NCBI RefSeq assembly: GCF_004348895.1
Contig: NZ_RRZK01000035.1
Span: 1 to 64,000, forward strand
Length of the DNA: 64,000 nt
Source of the DNA: Pseudomonas vancouverensis
GTDB lineage: Bacteria; Pseudomonadota; Gammaproteobacteria; Pseudomonadales; Pseudomonadaceae
Direction: 5' to 3'
Shown: piece after piece, positions 8,270 to 17,178 of the stretch
Numbering within the stretch: the stretch's first letter is position 1
How the letters are laid out: each line of letters opens with the position of its first letter
The notes under the pieces: model-generated
What the model saw: the letters and a program-made list of their open reading frames with translations, nothing else
Told to the model about the DNA's origin: nothing
Databases searched by the model: none
Translations under genes and position numbers: made by a program

Positions 8270-9136
8270 ATGAAACTTGCTCGATATCGCCATAACGGCA
8301 CCACCTCCATCGGCCGCGTTGAAGGCGACCGTCTGATTGACCTCGCCGCGTTGTTGCCCGAGGGCGCCGCGGATGTGGCGGCCGTGTTGGCCCTGCCAGA
8401 GATACTGGCGACTGCCGCCAAACTCCAGGCTTCGCCACAAAACAGTGTGGCCCTGGACCAGGTTCGCCTGCTGGCGCCGATCGTGCGCCCCGGCAAATTC
8501 ATGTGCATGGGCATGAACTACAAAGACCACGAAGAAGAAGCACGGCGTCTTGGCGTCGCCATTCCGACTTCGCAAGTCTGGTTCAGCAAGCAGATCACCT
8601 GCATCAACGGTCCGTTCGATGATGTGCATTTTCCTCAGGCGGTCGAGCGCCTGGACTACGAGGCCGAAATGGGTGTGGTGATCGGCAAGGGCGGGCGCCG
8701 CATCAGCGAGGCCGACGCGTTGAACCACATTGCCGGCTATTTCGTCGCCAACGACGTCAGCGCCCGTGACTGGCAAGCGAAAAGCCCGACCTGGACCCTG
8801 GGCAAATCCTTCGACACCCATGGCCCGATTGGCCCATGGATTGTCACCGCCGACGAAATCGCCAATCCGCAAGAGCTGACCATCAGTCTCAGTGTCAACG
8901 GCCAGCGCCGGCAGAACTCTTCCACAGAATTGATGACCTACAGCGTCGCCAGGCAGATCGCCTACCTCAGCGAAGTCATGACACTGGAACCAGGCGACAT
9001 TCTGATCACCGGCACCCCGGCCGGCGTCGGCATCGCCATGGACCCGCCGACCTACCTGCAAGTCGGTGATGTCGTGCGAGTCGAGATCGAAGGCATTGGC
9101 CATATCGAAAACACCATCGTCGCCGAACCCCGTTAA
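8270..9136 (+). CDS. Fumarylacetoacetase-family hydrolase
   Basis: This 288-residue protein has the FAH fold with the MGMNYKDH motif (about 80-87) and metal ligands Glu131, Glu133 and Asp162 (DYEAEMG, NDVSARDW). Family members hydrolyse or decarboxylate acylpyruvates and meta-cleavage products. Placed directly after the extradiol dioxygenase (27-base gap), it probably hydrolyses the ring-opened product or a later acylpyruvate. The usual alpha/beta C-C hydrolase of biphenyl-type pathways is absent from this operon. AGAAGGACTGC precedes the ATG. Confidence 0.82.
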   Translation: MKLARYRHNGTTSIGRVEGDRLIDLAALLPEGAADVAAVLALPEILATAAKLQASPQNSVALDQVRLLAPIVRPGKFMCMGMNYKDHEEEARRLGVAIPTSQVWFSKQITCINGPFDDVHFPQAVERLDYEAEMGVVIGKGGRRISEADALNHIAGYFVANDVSARDWQAKSPTWTLGKSFDTHGPIGPWIVTADEIANPQELTISLSVNGQRRQNSSTELMTYSVARQIAYLSEVMTLEPGDILITGTPAGVGIAMDPPTYLQVGDVVRVEIEGIGHIENTIVAEPR

Positions 9137-9197
9137 GCCATGGCCAGCCGGCGCCTGGCGCCGGCTGGCTGCCAAACAACAAAAAAGGACATTCGCC

Positions 9198-10133
9198 ATG
9201 GCAGCGCCGAACAAGAAAATCATCATTACCTGCGCGATTACCGGCTCCATTCACACGCCGTCAATGTCGCCGCATTTGCCCATCACCCCCGAGCAGATCG
9301 CCCGTTCCGCCATCGAAGCGGCCCAGGCCGGTGCGGCGGTGGTGCATCTGCATGCGCGACACCCTGAAACGGGTTTCCCCAGCCAGGACCCGGCCTTGTT
9401 CGAGCAGTTTCTGCCAACGATCAAGCGCGAATCCGATGTGGTCATCAACCTCACGACCGGCGGCTCGCCGACCATGACAGTGGAAGAACGCATCGAGCCG
9501 GCCATGCGCTTCAAGCCGGAAGTGGCCTCGCTGAACATGGGCTCGATGAACTTCGGCATGTACGAACTGTTGCAGCGCTACAAGGAGTTCGAGCACGACT
9601 GGGAACAGTCCTACCTGGCCAGCAGCGACGAGCGCATCTTCCGCAATACCTTCAAGGATATTGCCCACATCCTGGGCGCTTGCAGCGAGCAGGGCACGCG
9701 TTTTGAGATCGAATGCTACGACATCGGCCACCTCTACACCGCTGCGCATTTTCGTGAGCGCCTGCTGCTCAAAGATCCGCTGTTCATCCAGTCGGTGTTC
9801 GGCATTCGCGGGGGCATCGGTACGCACCCGGAAGACATAGCCCACATGAAGCGCACCGCTGACCGTCTGTTTGGTGAAACCTACAACTGGTCGGTGCTCG
9901 GTGTGGGGGCGCAACAGCCGCGAATTGCCACGCAGTCGCTGTTGTTGGGCGGCCATGTACGCGTAGGTCTGGAAGACAACCTCTGGCTGGGCAAGGGCCG
10001 TCTGGCGCAGAGCAATGCCGAGCAGGTGCGCGCTATCAAAGGCGTGATCGAGTCCTTGGGTTTCGAGGTCGCGACCGCTGATGAAGCCCGGCACATCATG
10101 CAGCTCAAAGGGCGCGACAACGTCGCCTTCTAA
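9198..10133 (+). CDS. BKACE family beta-keto acid cleavage enzyme (DUF849)
   Basis: Start at ATG 9198 gives 311 residues and follows AAAAAGGACATTCGCC; longer in-frame versions would run back into the preceding gene. The BKACE (3-keto-5-aminohexanoate cleavage) fold is evident from KIIITCAITGSIHTP near the start, the zinc-ligand pair His50/His52 in VVHLHARHPETG and the later EIECYDIGHL and GGHVRVGLEDN motifs. These enzymes transfer an acetyl unit between a beta-keto acid and acetyl-CoA, giving acetoacetate and a shorter CoA ester. As the last enzyme of the operon it may thiolyse the chain left after ring opening. Confidence 0.85.
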   Translation: MAAPNKKIIITCAITGSIHTPSMSPHLPITPEQIARSAIEAAQAGAAVVHLHARHPETGFPSQDPALFEQFLPTIKRESDVVINLTTGGSPTMTVEERIEPAMRFKPEVASLNMGSMNFGMYELLQRYKEFEHDWEQSYLASSDERIFRNTFKDIAHILGACSEQGTRFEIECYDIGHLYTAAHFRERLLLKDPLFIQSVFGIRGGIGTHPEDIAHMKRTADRLFGETYNWSVLGVGAQQPRIATQSLLLGGHVRVGLEDNLWLGKGRLAQSNAEQVRAIKGVIESLGFEVATADEARHIMQLKGRDNVAF

Positions 10134-10283
10134 GCGCCGCGTCACCTCACCACAAACCCTTTAAAGGAAGCCGTCAACAGCTGCCGCAATCAGCGGCAGA
10201 GAGTTCGTGCGCGCCGCGTTTGGCGCGTACCCCTGCTGTTACTCATCGATGCCAATAAAAATAACAGTCATACGGGAGTTTCA

Positions 10284-11462
10284 ATGAACACCAATCTTGC
10301 GATGCGCTATTCACTGGCAGGCCTGGGCCTGATGCTATGCGGTAGCCAACACTGCCAGGCGATGAACTTCAATATTCCCACCTCGGCCAGTATCGAGTCA
10401 GCGCAAATGGGCGGCGCCTCCATGGCGTTTGCCCAATCGAGCATGATCGCCAGCGACAATCCGGCCGGCATGGCCAACCTGGGCAACCGCCTGGACGGGG
10501 GCCTGCAAATGTTCTTCGGCAGCTTTCGCTCCAGCTTCGGCAACGAAGAAAATCGTGACGACTTCAAGGTGCAGGTTCCGATTCCAAGCGGTGGTTTCAG
10601 CCATGTCCTGGATGAGCGCACGACGCTGGGCATGTCCGTGTACTCCATCGGTTCCGGCTCGGACTACAGCCATGCGGCTGTGCGGGGGCAGGGCTTTCCG
10701 GATGTGAAAACCAGGATGACCTACCTTATTTTTGCCCCGACCCTGGCGTACAAGGTCACTGCGGATTTTGCCGTCGGTGTGTCGACGCTGATCGGTGTTC
10801 AACAATTGCAAGCCCGTGGGCTGGTAGCGCCACAGCCGGACGGGAGCCTGGGGTTGTCGCCCACCCATGGTATCCAGACACAGACCGGCTATGGCTGGCG
10901 GGTAGGGGCCCTGTGGACCATCAACCCATTGCTTAGCGTGGGTGCTTCGTACTCACCGAAGATGCGTTTTGCCGATGCTGACGGCTACGAAAACGACCTG
11001 CTGGCGGTTGCCGGCGGCCATCTGGATCTGCCGGCGCAATACGGCGCAGGTATCGCGCTGCACCTGACGCCAACCCTGACCCTGGCCGCCGATTACCTGC
11101 GTCTGGAGTGGAGCGATGTCGGTTTTCTCAATGATCCCAAAGGCGCCGGTTTGAACAGTCAGAACGTGTACCGCGTGGGCTTTTCGTGGGACGCGGCCAA
11201 CAGCATCACCTTGCGCGCCGGTTTCAAACGCGCCAGCGAGGCGGTGGACTCCGACCACACCGCCGCCAACTACTATTCGCCGGGCATTCTCAATGATTCC
11301 GTCTCCGCCGGATTCACCTACCACCTGCCTGAGCAGACGGACGTTTCCCTGGGTTACGAATACCACCTGCCAGACACCCTTCGGGGTACCGGGCCGAGCA
11401 CTGGCAGTAATATCGGTGCGCATTATTCGCAGGTACTGCTGGGCGTTGGCATGAAGTTTTAA
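10284..11462 (+). CDS. OmpP1/FadL-type outer membrane transporter
   Basis: The 392-residue protein has a signal peptide (about 1-26) followed by the FadL N-terminal hatch, with ASIESAQMGGASMAFA and DNPAGMANL motifs, then a beta-barrel of repeated amphipathic strands ending in VLLGVGMKF with a terminal Phe. FadL proteins admit hydrophobic molecules such as fatty acids, toluene and terpenoids. Its place behind the ring-cleavage genes suggests it admits their hydrophobic substrate. The 150-base gap before it includes a short hairpin (10181-10199) and may hold its own promoter. Confidence 0.85.
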   Translation: MNTNLAMRYSLAGLGLMLCGSQHCQAMNFNIPTSASIESAQMGGASMAFAQSSMIASDNPAGMANLGNRLDGGLQMFFGSFRSSFGNEENRDDFKVQVPIPSGGFSHVLDERTTLGMSVYSIGSGSDYSHAAVRGQGFPDVKTRMTYLIFAPTLAYKVTADFAVGVSTLIGVQQLQARGLVAPQPDGSLGLSPTHGIQTQTGYGWRVGALWTINPLLSVGASYSPKMRFADADGYENDLLAVAGGHLDLPAQYGAGIALHLTPTLTLAADYLRLEWSDVGFLNDPKGAGLNSQNVYRVGFSWDAANSITLRAGFKRASEAVDSDHTAANYYSPGILNDSVSAGFTYHLPEQTDVSLGYEYHLPDTLRGTGPSTGSNIGAHYSQVLLGVGMKF

Positions 11463-11469
11463 GCCAGTT

Positions 11470-11498
11470 GCGGCGTCACCCCACCGGGGTGACGCCGC
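11470..11498 (+). terminator. Strong hairpin after fadL-like gene
   Basis: Arms GCGGCGTCACCCC and GGGGTGACGCCGC pair perfectly (13 bases) around ACC, eight bases after the FadL stop. No U-tract follows, so it may be an attenuating hairpin, mRNA-stabilising structure or imperfect terminator. Confidence 0.55.
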
Positions 11499-11568
11499 AG
11501 CCCTGTTGCGGGTTGAGGCGAGTCGGGTATCCTTGTCCGCCAAACGCTCCAGCGCCCCGGAATCGGTG

Positions 11569-12288
11569 ATGAACGACAAGGCCAAGCCTGCACCCAAACG
11601 CGCCAAAGCAGCGACGCCTGCTGCTTCCAGACCTGCTCCCGCGAAAAAGCCCGAGCCCTCCGAGCCGGCTGCCGAACCACGGCAACCGCGCATCAACGAA
11701 AAAGCCCGGCAACGCACGCGCAACAAACTGCTGCGCGCCGCCCGTTCGGTGATGGGCCGCAAAGGCATTGAAGCCACCGCGATCAATGACATCACCGAAG
11801 AGGCCGAGTTGTCGTTTGGCTCCTTCTACAACTACTTCACCAGCAAGGAAGAAGTGGCCCGTGCGGTTTTTATCGAAGACGCGCTGGCCATGATCGAGGA
11901 GCTGGACGCCGGTACTGCCCCTGAGGCCAGCATCGCCGAGCGGGTCGGGGTGAATATTCGCCGTACCATCCACCGTGGACTCACCGATCCGGTGTGGGGC
12001 TGGTTCCTGGTGCACTCCATGTACAGCATCAATGACATGATCTCCACCATGGGCAATCCCCTGGCCCGCGACATCCAGATCGGCAACAACGAAGGTGCGT
12101 TCGACGTGGTCGATGTCGACTCCACCGTTGACTGCATCGTCGGCGGGATGTTGTTTCTGCTGCGCAAGATTCTCGAGGGCGGCCGCCCCGTGAGCGCCGT
12201 GGAGAGCATGGTGCAGTACATCTTGCGCGGTATGGGCGTGGCACATGTGGAGGTCGACCGGATCATTCATATTGACCTGGGCAATTGA
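11569..12288 (+). CDS. TetR-family regulator with basic N-terminal extension
   Basis: From ATG 11569 the protein is 239 residues; a TTG start at 11506 is less likely. Residues about 1-42 are rich in Lys, Ala and Pro and look disordered. The TetR DNA-binding domain follows at about 48-95 (AINDITEEAELSFGSFYNYFTSKEE), then an all-helical ligand domain. It sits at the end of the ring-cleavage/FadL block in the same direction and is a good candidate repressor for it. The basic tail may add non-specific DNA contacts, as seen in some TetR proteins. Confidence 0.82.
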   Translation: MNDKAKPAPKRAKAATPAASRPAPAKKPEPSEPAAEPRQPRINEKARQRTRNKLLRAARSVMGRKGIEATAINDITEEAELSFGSFYNYFTSKEEVARAVFIEDALAMIEELDAGTAPEASIAERVGVNIRRTIHRGLTDPVWGWFLVHSMYSINDMISTMGNPLARDIQIGNNEGAFDVVDVDSTVDCIVGGMLFLLRKILEGGRPVSAVESMVQYILRGMGVAHVEVDRIIHIDLGN

Positions 12289-12397
12289 GGGCATGGGACT
12301 GACCGGTCGAAGCCACAGTCCGGTGCGATCCTTCGCCCCAGGCAAATGTCGGTTATGCAGGGTCGAAGGCCTCTGACTCGATCGTACGACCTGCCAC

Positions 12398-13807
12398 CTA
12401 CATCCGTTTAACCACCGGCGGGTTCCATTTGCCGGTCAGCGCGTCGGCCTTCGGACCATAGAGACGCATGGTCAGGTTGAACGGCCCGGCGGGCGCCGGC
12501 AGCCAATTGGCTTCCATCTCCTTGCCCGGGCTCTCGTGTTGGAAGTACAGGTCGAGCGACCCGTCGGCGTTGCTCTTGAAGGGCATCCAGCTGCTGACGG
12601 CAAAGCGATTGAGCGCGTTGCCTACCTGAAAGCCATCGCTGTCGTACAGGGTGATCGACCAGAACGCGTTGACCGGTGGGGTAGCGTCTTTGTCGAAGTG
12701 CAGTTTGTACTGGTTGGCACCGTTGAGCGGTTTACCCGTGTCGTCGGCGAGGTTCAATGGATAGATCGCGTCCTCCGGGAGGTTGGCGCCCAGGCCTTGT
12801 TGCGCAATGATGGCGCGCTTGAGGTAGTAGTTGCCGTAGACCCCCATGGTATCGGTGTTCATCGACCAGCCATTGGCGATTCTGGCAAGCGTCGCCACCT
12901 TCCATTTCATCAGCTCCTGCGCTTCTGCCGGCACCGTCTCGAGTGCTTGCTTGAGCGCGGGGTCGAGATTATCGAGGTCAAAACTCTTGCCGGGTTCCAG
13001 GCCGATTTTTTTCATCTGCGCGATGATCGGCTGGTCAGTACTGTGCGGGGGATTGACCTTGAGCAGCTCGGCGGCATAGGCGAAGTACTGGCTGGCAGAC
13101 ATGGTATCGACCTGCTCCTTGGGCGGGGTTTTCATGTCCACGTTCGGGTCGATCTGCGCCGTCACCGGCTCTGCGGCCTTGCCCCAGTGCGACAGTGGGG
13201 TCACTTTATAGCCGGCCTGGATCTTTTGTACCGCCGGGTAATCGGCCTCGCCGTCGGTCTTGGTGCGGCCGATGATCCAGACGTAAGGCGTCGGTGCGGG
13301 CAGGTGGGTGAACCCCTCTGGAACATTGCCGCTCCAGCCCGGTGGCGTCAGCAGGAAGTTGCCCGCCTGGGTGCCGGTGGTCCGCCAGCCGGGGGAGGCA
13401 AAGACATCCGACCACATGTCGAGCATCGGCAACAGGTAAAAGCGTCCATCGGTGTCCGGTGCGGAGATCACCAGGGGTTCCCGGGTAAGGTCCAGCCACG
13501 CGGTGGAGTAGAGCGTGTCAAAGTTGGGACGCACCACGCCCTTGAAGTCGGCGGGTGGATACTTGGGCAGGTTCACGAACAGGTTCATCGGGCCCTTGCC
13601 GATCTCCTTGCCCGGCTCGATGTTGGTGAACTGCTTGCGGGTGAGGTCCATCGTCAACAGTGGGTAGAAATAGGTGTAGGCGTCGATGCCGATGGCGTGC
13701 GCCTGGGCAGGGCTGATCGACGCCTCGGCAGCTACCCCCGACATTGGGAGTAGCGCGACTAATGCAGACGAACATGTGACGGCTTTCAGTGTCTTGATGT
13801 TCAACAT
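12398..13807 (-). CDS. DUF1254/DUF1214 domain protein, exported
   Basis: Start at 13807 gives 469 residues with a signal peptide (about 1-27, ending VAAEA). An N-terminal DUF1254 domain (about 55-190, with RPNFDTLYSTAWLDL) is followed by C-terminal DUF1214 (about 340-455, with NAFWSITLYDSDG and NWLPAP). The family is large in proteobacteria, periplasmic and of unknown activity. Two more members are at 29218-30708 and 30772-32067. It converges with the TetR gene and is transcribed towards it. Confidence 0.85.
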   Translation of the reverse strand: MLNIKTLKAVTCSSALVALLPMSGVAAEASISPAQAHAIGIDAYTYFYPLLTMDLTRKQFTNIEPGKEIGKGPMNLFVNLPKYPPADFKGVVRPNFDTLYSTAWLDLTREPLVISAPDTDGRFYLLPMLDMWSDVFASPGWRTTGTQAGNFLLTPPGWSGNVPEGFTHLPAPTPYVWIIGRTKTDGEADYPAVQKIQAGYKVTPLSHWGKAAEPVTAQIDPNVDMKTPPKEQVDTMSASQYFAYAAELLKVNPPHSTDQPIIAQMKKIGLEPGKSFDLDNLDPALKQALETVPAEAQELMKWKVATLARIANGWSMNTDTMGVYGNYYLKRAIIAQQGLGANLPEDAIYPLNLADDTGKPLNGANQYKLHFDKDATPPVNAFWSITLYDSDGFQVGNALNRFAVSSWMPFKSNADGSLDLYFQHESPGKEMEANWLPAPAGPFNLTMRLYGPKADALTGKWNPPVVKRM

Positions 13808-14075
13808 TTGGCTGGCTCCCACGGTCTCGGGCTGGAATCGGGTCATAGAGGTTTAGCACAAGAAATCACTCGCTACTTGCCCGCAAGTGTTGCCCTGCGG
13901 CGACGTAGCTGCCTGCGAATGCGAGCAGGCAAGTCGCTGCGCACGACAACCCAGGCAACCCATCGCGACAGGCCCCTGCCTGTTGCCGACAATCATCGCG
14001 TTCCATGCATAAAACCTGCGCCTGATCCTTTGCGAATCACTAGAATGGCGAGACTCGAAAAACAAGATTCAGTGG

Positions 14076-14996
14076 ATGCAACCCGCCTTGAAAATTCAGC
14101 CTCTTCCGCCGCTCAACAGTTTGATTGCCTTTGAGGCGGCAGCCCGTCATTTGAGTTTTACCTTTGCTGCCAAAGAGCTGAATGTCACGCAGGGGGCGAT
14201 CAGTCGCCAGGTTCGATTGCTGGAGGATTATCTCGGCAAGACCCTGTTCGAAAGGACCACGCGGACCATCAACCTCACGCCGACCGGTGCCCATTATCAC
14301 GAGACGGTCCGTGACTGCCTGCAGAGCCTGGCGCGGACTACGGGGGAGATTCGCCAGTGGCGGGGCGATCAGCAGGTGACCGTGGCCACGAGTACGGCCA
14401 TGGCGTCGTTGTGGCTCTTGCCCAAGGTGGCGGAGTTTCAGCGCCAGCATGAAGAGATCGATCTGCGGATCATTGCCATCGATCACGTGAAGGACTACGC
14501 CAAGCTCGATTGCGACCTGGCGATGTATTACTGCAGTGCCGCACCGAAAGGCCTGGAGGTGACACCGCTGTTCTCCGAGGAGATCTTCATGGTGTGCAGT
14601 CCGTCCTACCTGGAAAAGCATCCGCAGTTGGCCTCGATCGAAGGGCTGTCGTCCTGCACCTGGTTGTGGCTTGAAGACTCCCAACGCGACTGGATCGGCT
14701 GGCCGGACTGGTTCAAGCGCCTGCAACTTGCCCCGGTTGCGCCGAAACACCGGCTCAACATCAACAGCTACAGCATGCTGATCCAGTCGGCCATCAGCGG
14801 GCAGGGCGTGGCCCTGGCCTGGAACAATCTGGTCGACGAGCCCTTGAGTACCGGTGCGCTGGTTCGCCCCAACGATCGGGTGCTGCAGACAGACGCGAAG
14901 TTCTGTCTGCTCGAACCGCTGAGTAGCCGAGGGCCGCGACACAGTGTGAAGCTGTTTCGCGACTGGTTGATGGGCCTGCCTTCCGTCCAGGGTTAA
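14076..14996 (+). CDS. GcvA-type LysR regulator
   Basis: The 306-residue protein carries the GcvA-subgroup signature: LPPLNSLIAFEAAARHLSFT, a helix-turn-helix through about 70 (ELNVTQGAISRQVRLLE) and the effector domain with SYSMLIQSAISGQGVALAW. It ends 75 bases before the convergent BCCT gene and is separated from it by a two-way terminator. GcvA-type regulators often control amine or amino acid catabolism, so it may govern the BCCT and Rieske operon nearby. It is also divergent from the DUF1254 gene at 13807. Confidence 0.83.
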   Translation: MQPALKIQPLPPLNSLIAFEAAARHLSFTFAAKELNVTQGAISRQVRLLEDYLGKTLFERTTRTINLTPTGAHYHETVRDCLQSLARTTGEIRQWRGDQQVTVATSTAMASLWLLPKVAEFQRQHEEIDLRIIAIDHVKDYAKLDCDLAMYYCSAAPKGLEVTPLFSEEIFMVCSPSYLEKHPQLASIEGLSSCTWLWLEDSQRDWIGWPDWFKRLQLAPVAPKHRLNINSYSMLIQSAISGQGVALAWNNLVDEPLSTGALVRPNDRVLQTDAKFCLLEPLSSRGPRHSVKLFRDWLMGLPSVQG

Positions 14997-15013
14997 GCGC
15001 CCGATCCGTAATG

Positions 15014-15049
15014 AAAAACGCCGTCAGTGCTTGGCTGACGGCGTTTTTT
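15014..15049. terminator. Bidirectional rho-independent terminator
   Basis: AAAAACGCCGTCAG and CTGACGGCGTTTTT form a perfect 14-base stem around TGCTTGG, with an A-run on one side and a T-run on the other. It lies between the ends of the convergent LysR and BCCT genes and can stop both transcripts. Confidence 0.92.
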
Positions 15050-15071
15050 CATCGGTAGCGAATGGCCGGTT

Positions 15072-16772
15072 TCAACTGGCCTTTCTCGCCGTCAGCAAGG
15101 ATCCTTCGGCACCTCCCAACACGCTACCGCCCTGTGCTGAAAAGGTTTCGCGGACGCTGTCCTGAACCGGCAGGCGAGCGGGTGGCCAGTGCGGCAGGTC
15201 GCTGAAGGTTTCGTCCCGCAGGCTGCGAATCAGCGTGTAGCTCATGACCATCATCAACACGGCAATGGGCAGGCCTGCGGCGATACTTGCCATCTGGATG
15301 GCCTTGAGCCCGCCCGCCAGCAGCAGTCCCGCGGCGACGCCGCCTTCCAGTACACACCAGAGCAACCTGATCCAGTTGGGCGGGTTGGTGCTGCCCATCG
15401 CATTCAATGTACACAGCACCTGGGTGCCGGCGTCGGCGGTGGTCACGAAGTGCACGGCGAGCAGCAGGCAGACGAAGATCGACAGTGCGCCACCGATCAC
15501 CGGGCCGTCGAGTTTGCCAAGCAGGGTGAACATCGCCGCCGTGGCTTCCTTCTTGGTCGCCAGAAGAATGGTGCCGCCTTCGAAGGGCACCTGTTGCTGC
15601 ACCTGCTCGGTGCCGGCGACGGTTTTCTGGAATTGCTGGCGTTCGGTTTGCTCACTCTTTAGCGCAGCACCACCGAACACCGACATCCACAGAATGGTCA
15701 CCAGGGTCGGGACCACCAGGGCACCGACAATCAGCTCGCGAATGGTCCGGCCTTTGGAAATCCGTGCGATGAACAGACCCACGAACGGCCCCCAGGTCAT
15801 CCACCAGGGCCAATAGAAGGCCGTCCACCAGTTTTGCCATTGCGTGTCTTTCTGCGTGTCCATCCACAGGCTCAAGCCGACCAGGTTCTGCACATAGTCG
15901 CCGGTGGATTCGAACATGAGGTTGAGGATGTAACGGGTGGGGCCGACCACCAGCACAATCAGCATCAACAGGATCGACATGTACATGTTCAGTGTCGAGA
16001 TCCGTTTCATGCCCTTGGACAGGCCGGCCAGCAGTGAGATCGAAGCGATGATGGTCACCCCGAGGATGATCGCCAGTTGCAGGCTGATGCTGACCGGCAC
16101 GCCGAACACCTGGTGCAGGCCGGTGTTGATCTGCGCGACCCCAAGGCCAAGGGACTGGGACACACCGAATGCGGTGATGGCCACGCCCATGATGTCGACG
16201 ACATGGCCGATCCAGCCGTAGATCCGATCGCCAATCAGCGGGTAGAGCAGGGAGCGAAGCGCCAGCGGCAGGCCTTTGCGGTAGGAAAAGTAGGCCAGGC
16301 TCAGGCCGATCAGGGTGAAGATTGCCCAGGGGTGCAGACCCCAATGGAACAGCGTGATGCGCATGGCCATGCTCGCGGCTTCATCCGTCAGGCCTTTGGC
16401 AAACGGGTTGTCGGCGTAGTGCAACATGGGTTCGGCGACGGACCAGAAAATCAGGCCGATGCCCATGCCTGCGCTGAACAGCATGGCAATCCAGGAGCCA
16501 AAGCTGAACTCCGGCTGGTCGTCGTGAGCCCCCAGTTTCAGGGTGCCGAAGCGGCTGACGCAGATGTACAGCAACAGGCACAGCACGGCGCTCAGCAGGG
16601 CCAGGTAGTACCACTTGAAGTTGGTCAGGATGAAGGTCGACGCTGCTTCAAACGCTTTGGCCGCCTGCTCGTTCTGGAACGCGCAAAACAGCACAAACAG
16701 GACCACGGTAGTGATCGAAGCCACGGTTACAGTGGGGTTGAGACCTTTGAGAAGGCCCGATTCTGCACGCAT
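15072..16772 (-). CDS. BCCT-family betaine/choline/carnitine transporter
   Basis: This 566-residue membrane protein has twelve predicted helices and the BCCT tryptophan box region around FYWPWWMTWGPFVGLFIARI, followed by SKGRTIREL. BCCT carriers import quaternary ammonium or sulfonium compounds such as choline, glycine betaine, carnitine or DMSP, driven by sodium or proton gradients. The C-terminal tail is short, unlike osmotically regulated BetP or BetT with long tails, which favours nutrient uptake. It is divergent from the Rieske oxygenase operon, so it probably delivers that pathway's substrate. Confidence 0.88.
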   Translation of the reverse strand: MRAESGLLKGLNPTVTVASITTVVLFVLFCAFQNEQAAKAFEAASTFILTNFKWYYLALLSAVLCLLLYICVSRFGTLKLGAHDDQPEFSFGSWIAMLFSAGMGIGLIFWSVAEPMLHYADNPFAKGLTDEAASMAMRITLFHWGLHPWAIFTLIGLSLAYFSYRKGLPLALRSLLYPLIGDRIYGWIGHVVDIMGVAITAFGVSQSLGLGVAQINTGLHQVFGVPVSISLQLAIILGVTIIASISLLAGLSKGMKRISTLNMYMSILLMLIVLVVGPTRYILNLMFESTGDYVQNLVGLSLWMDTQKDTQWQNWWTAFYWPWWMTWGPFVGLFIARISKGRTIRELIVGALVVPTLVTILWMSVFGGAALKSEQTERQQFQKTVAGTEQVQQQVPFEGGTILLATKKEATAAMFTLLGKLDGPVIGGALSIFVCLLLAVHFVTTADAGTQVLCTLNAMGSTNPPNWIRLLWCVLEGGVAAGLLLAGGLKAIQMASIAAGLPIAVLMMVMSYTLIRSLRDETFSDLPHWPPARLPVQDSVRETFSAQGGSVLGGAEGSLLTARKAS

Positions 16773-17178
16773 TTTTTTCCCCTTTTATTATTGTTCAAGG
16801 GTTGTGGGTTTTGCCGGGTGAGGGAAAGGGCGGTCGTTGGCAAATGCCAAGGGCCGGTCTCTGACGCCTCAGGGTGATCTCGAGGCAGGCTCGGGATGTG
16901 GCAACAAAATGGTGGAGACACGGACCGCCGACAACTCATTTATCCTCATCAAGATATGACTTTTGCTCATTAATGTTCCGACTTGCCAAAGCCGGACCAT
17001 CCCCACTGATCACTGAACCGTATCAGCACTCTATGCCTTCGATATTGATGATTAATAGTCATTAATGACTGCAGGAAAAATCGTTTGTCGAGGCTTGCTC
17101 TTGTTGCCGAAACTCGCCGCCATGCAGCAGGCCAGACCTGCGGTGCATTTCCTTTCGTGCCAGCAAGAGAAAACAATA
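16773..17178. promoter_or_regulatory. Divergent control region between BCCT and Rieske operons
   Basis: About 400 bases separate the two divergent starts. The central part (about 16930-17070) is AT-rich compared with the flanks and includes ATTGATGATTAATAGTCATT at 17043-17062, typical of promoter and activator sites. An in-frame upstream extension of the Rieske frame from 17065 lacks protein-like character. A CAAGAGAAAACAATA string precedes the ATG at 17179. No specific regulator motif was identified. Confidence 0.5.

Noticed and set aside
10181..10199. Hairpin CTGCCGC-AATCA-GCGGCAG as a terminator after the BKACE gene
   Set aside because: The stem is only seven bases and has no T-run; it may be incidental.
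12536..13753. 405-codon plus-strand frame across the DUF1254 gene
   Set aside because: Antisense shadow without recognisable motifs; the minus-strand gene has a signal peptide and family domains.
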